Of a stretch of DNA of 64,000 bases, positions 62,151 to 64,000 are shown in pieces. A model generated the notes under the pieces. That model saw nothing but the letters and a program-made list of their open reading frames with translations, did not search any database and had not been told where the DNA came from. The translations under genes were made by a program, and so were the position numbers. Every line of letters starts with the position of its first letter. The stretch's first letter is position 1. Origin of the DNA: Episyrphus balteatus (lineage: Eukaryota > Arthropoda > Insecta > Diptera > Syrphidae); assembly GCF_945859705.1 (NCBI RefSeq), contig NC_079137.1, positions 39,283,054-39,347,053 on the forward strand, in the 5' to 3' direction.

Positions 62151-63097
62151 CACTGGTCAACAAAATTTGACTTTTTTTTGCCACAAGAACCAAAATATAC
62201 TTTTCTAGTATTTTTTGGGGTGCTGAATCCGAATCTGAAGTCAGAAAAATTTGATTGGCCTCCGTTTTTGAAATATTACCGTTATAAAATGCTAAAAAAC
62301 GTCATTTTGGCTGTTTTCGAGGTTCTGTTTTTATGTGGGGTAATTCATTATAAACAAATTTGTAACGGTTATTATAAGAACTGATATTCTACTTTCAAAA
62401 ACTGTTTAAATTTTCCCGATTTCTCTTTTATTGCTCGAGATATCTTAAGTTTCAGTAAATAAGCCAAAGAGAAACTAAACTTAATTTAAAGATTAAGTCA
62501 CTGGTCACAGAATTTTTGCCACAAGAACCAAAATATTGTTTTCTGAAGGTTTTTGGGTTACTGAACTCGAATCCGCAATCAGAAAAATTAGAATTCGTTC
62601 TTGAAATATTACCGTTATAAAAAAAACCTTTATTTTGCATTTTATAACGGTAATATTTCAAGAACTAAGGCTAATAAAATTTTTCTGATTGCGGATTCGA
62701 GCTCAACAACCCAAAAACCTTCAGAAAAGTATATTTTGGTTCTTGTGGCAAAAAAAGTTTAATTTGGTTGGCCAGTGTTGTTTCTGATTCAAAGACCGCT
62801 ATTTAAATTTTAAATATCTCGGGCAGTAAAAGAGATATCGGAAAGATTTAAACATTTTTTGAAAGAATAAAATCAGTTCTTATAGCCACCGTTACAAATT
62901 TATTCATAATGTATTACCCCACATAAAAACATAACCTCGGAAGCAGCCAAAATGACGTTTTTTGACATTTTCTAACGGTAATATTTAAAAAACGGAGGCC
63001 AATAACAATTTACTGACTTCAGATTCGAGTTCAGCACATCAAAAACTACTAGAAAAGTATATTTTGGTTGTTGTGGCAAAAACCTTGTTAACCAGTG
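62151..63097. mobile_element. 947-bp TA-flanked palindromic element with nested inverted pair (A-B-B'-A')
   Basis: The ends read inward CACTGGTCAACAAAATTTG and CACTGGTTAACAAGGTTTT, then both have GCCACAA, AACCAAAATATACTTTTCTA; TA flanks lie at 62149-62150 and 63098-63099. The outer arms (about 62151-62462 and 62790-63097) are inverted copies of each other. Between them the inner pair at 62499-62632 and 62637-62777 is a second inverted repeat related to the outer arms (shared AAATATTACCGTTATAAAA, GAACCAAAATAT, CACTGG ends). TA flanks and CACTGGTCA-type ends suggest Tc1/mariner. No transposase. Confidence 0.85.
62499..62777. repeat. Inner hairpin of the nested palindrome
   Basis: Arms of about 134-141 bases meet near 62632-62637, with ends CACTGGTCACAG and, read inward, CACTGGCCAACC. 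The words TTCTGAAGGTTTTTGGGTT and TCGAATCCGCAATCAGAAAA occur in both arms. No TA flank is seen for this inner pair, so it may have arisen by duplication, not by separate insertion. Confidence 0.85.
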
Positions 63098-63126
63098 TAA
63101 TTTTAAAAGTATATAACTTTTTTACC

Positions 63127-63190
63127 TCACCCAGGAATCGAACTTCGTATCTACTTGGTGTTAGTCCACCACTCTACCCACTATTCATTA
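63127..63190 (-). other. tRNA-like, SINE-type remnant
   Basis: On the minus strand TAGTGGGTAGAGTGGTGG resembles a box A/D-arm and AGTTCGATTCCTGGG a box B, about 30 bases apart. The acceptor ends do not pair convincingly. Likely a tRNA-derived element fragment. Confidence 0.6.
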
Positions 63191-63771
63191 GCAGTATTTA
63201 AACAACTTATTAGAAGTTGTTAAACAAGTTCGAACTTCTATATGCAGTAAAATTCTCAAGCAAGCTCAATACAAGCTGTACAAAAAGTAGTGACTGCGAA
63301 ATTTCAATTTATAGAAGCTGTTGTGTTATTTGGGAAGTCGTTCTTCGTGGCTACGAAAAGAGCAATAATCTAGATTCTAGATCAGTGATTGGCAAAGTAC
63401 GGCCCGGGGACAAACTCCGTAAAAGTAAAAGTTATTGGCTTTACTAAAAGGTATTTCAGGTTATTGTAGAGGCTAATATTGATGAATTGTTTTAAACGAA
63501 TTGTCATTCGAGGAATCGTCAGTTTTTACTCAATCAAAAACCAAAGAAATGCGATTTTGTTACTTGAAACATTCTCAATACCTTTAGAGAGGGCAAAAAA
63601 TTTATCATTCGAAGAACTGCTATTTTTCAAAGAAAAAGAATTGTTTTCGACAAAAAAAAAAAACAAATTCTTTAGAATTCTTTGTTATTTTTTTTATGGC
63701 ATACCTTGTTTGAGGATCAAAACTGCTTAAAAAGTTCTTTTTGTAATTTAAAAAACGAATCTTACATTTTA
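63191..63771. other. AT-rich non-coding DNA, no gene seen
   Basis: Two short open frames (63217-63447 and 63479-63730) have no recognised similarity. A GGCAAAGTACGGCCCGGGG phrase near 63392 stands out in base composition but I cannot assign it. Confidence 0.45.
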
Positions 63772-64000
63772 CTTCGCTATGATGGAGAAGCCCAAATAAG
63801 TAATTTTCGTCATAAACATCCTTCGCACATAGGGGTATTTGCCAGTTTTATGCGGACAAAATTATTTTTCCGGTTTTTCTTCATCGACAAGGTAATTAAT
63901 ACTGGAAATAGTATACCCCCATCCATACAAAATTTTCGATATACATACATATTTTTAAAATTTTCTCGAAAACGTACCCACTATTTCGATTAAATTTGTA
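63772..64000 (+). repeat. Partial copy of family R running off the window
   Basis: CGCTATGATGGAGAAGCCCA, TTTTCGTCATAA, ACAAAATTTTCGATAT, TTTTCTCGAAAACG and TTTCGATTAAATTTG match the 47.8-kb copy in the same order. The GC-rich CGTCCG tract is missing or degraded. Confidence 0.65.

Overview
This is a gene-poor, AT-rich stretch of a eukaryotic nuclear genome, most likely an insect and plausibly a fly (Diptera). That assignment rests on style only: long A/T runs, CAA/GTT and CAT/GAT trinucleotide runs, tRNA-derived SINE-like segments, and many short TIR elements with TA, 8-bp or 9-bp target duplications. I found no open reading frame that I recognise as a gene, no transposase or reverse-transcriptase remnant, no rRNA gene and no functional tRNA. 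The long open frames are tandem repeats read through in a stop-free frame. The window may be intergenic or a large intron; nothing in it decides.

Layout. 1-6.2 kb: plain AT-rich DNA, an old copy of a MULE-like element (2046-3985), and a 1-kb TA-flanked MITE nested in it (2888-3903). 6.2-8.25 kb: about 290 copies of the heptamer TTTACAA. 8.9-23.1 kb: the most striking feature, a 14.2-kb hAT-like element (TIR CAGAGGCGGCG, identical 8-bp flanks GTTGGTGG) whose interior is mostly an 11.3-kb array of a 14-bp satellite. The array has 12 blocks of alternating orientation, a 2.4-kb internal duplication with no difference found where compared, and a perfect 64-bp direct repeat at its edges. 24.5-25.7 kb: an element with a 10-bp flanking repeat built round a perfect, loopless 120-bp palindrome, then a 302-bp MITE with about 85-bp inverted termini. 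27.9-30.6 kb: a MITE carrying a tRNA-derived SINE with a 12-bp target duplication, then a hAT-like element. 33.6-36 kb: an intact 9-bp-TSD copy of the MULE-like family with a hairpin insertion, then a TIR element holding a tRNA-like segment. 38.1-40.9 kb: two more TA-flanked MITEs of the same build as those at 2.9 and 27.9 kb. 43.7-44.8 kb: a tandem array of foldback units. 47-52 kb: dispersed repeats. 55.1-55.6 kb: a hAT MITE with a perfect 8-bp TSD. 59.8-63.1 kb: a palindrome cluster, with 0.8-kb inverted arms followed by a four-copy nested inverted repeat.

The features do not form a pathway. What ties them together is structure. Four TA-flanked MITEs share one plan, in which a terminal word is repeated inside the element. 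Tandem satellites sit inside or beside DNA transposons. Large, nearly identical inverted repeats could fold into long hairpins if transcribed. All of this is read directly from the sequence; family names (hAT, MULE, Tc1/mariner) are inferred from target-duplication length and terminal motifs, not from any transposase.
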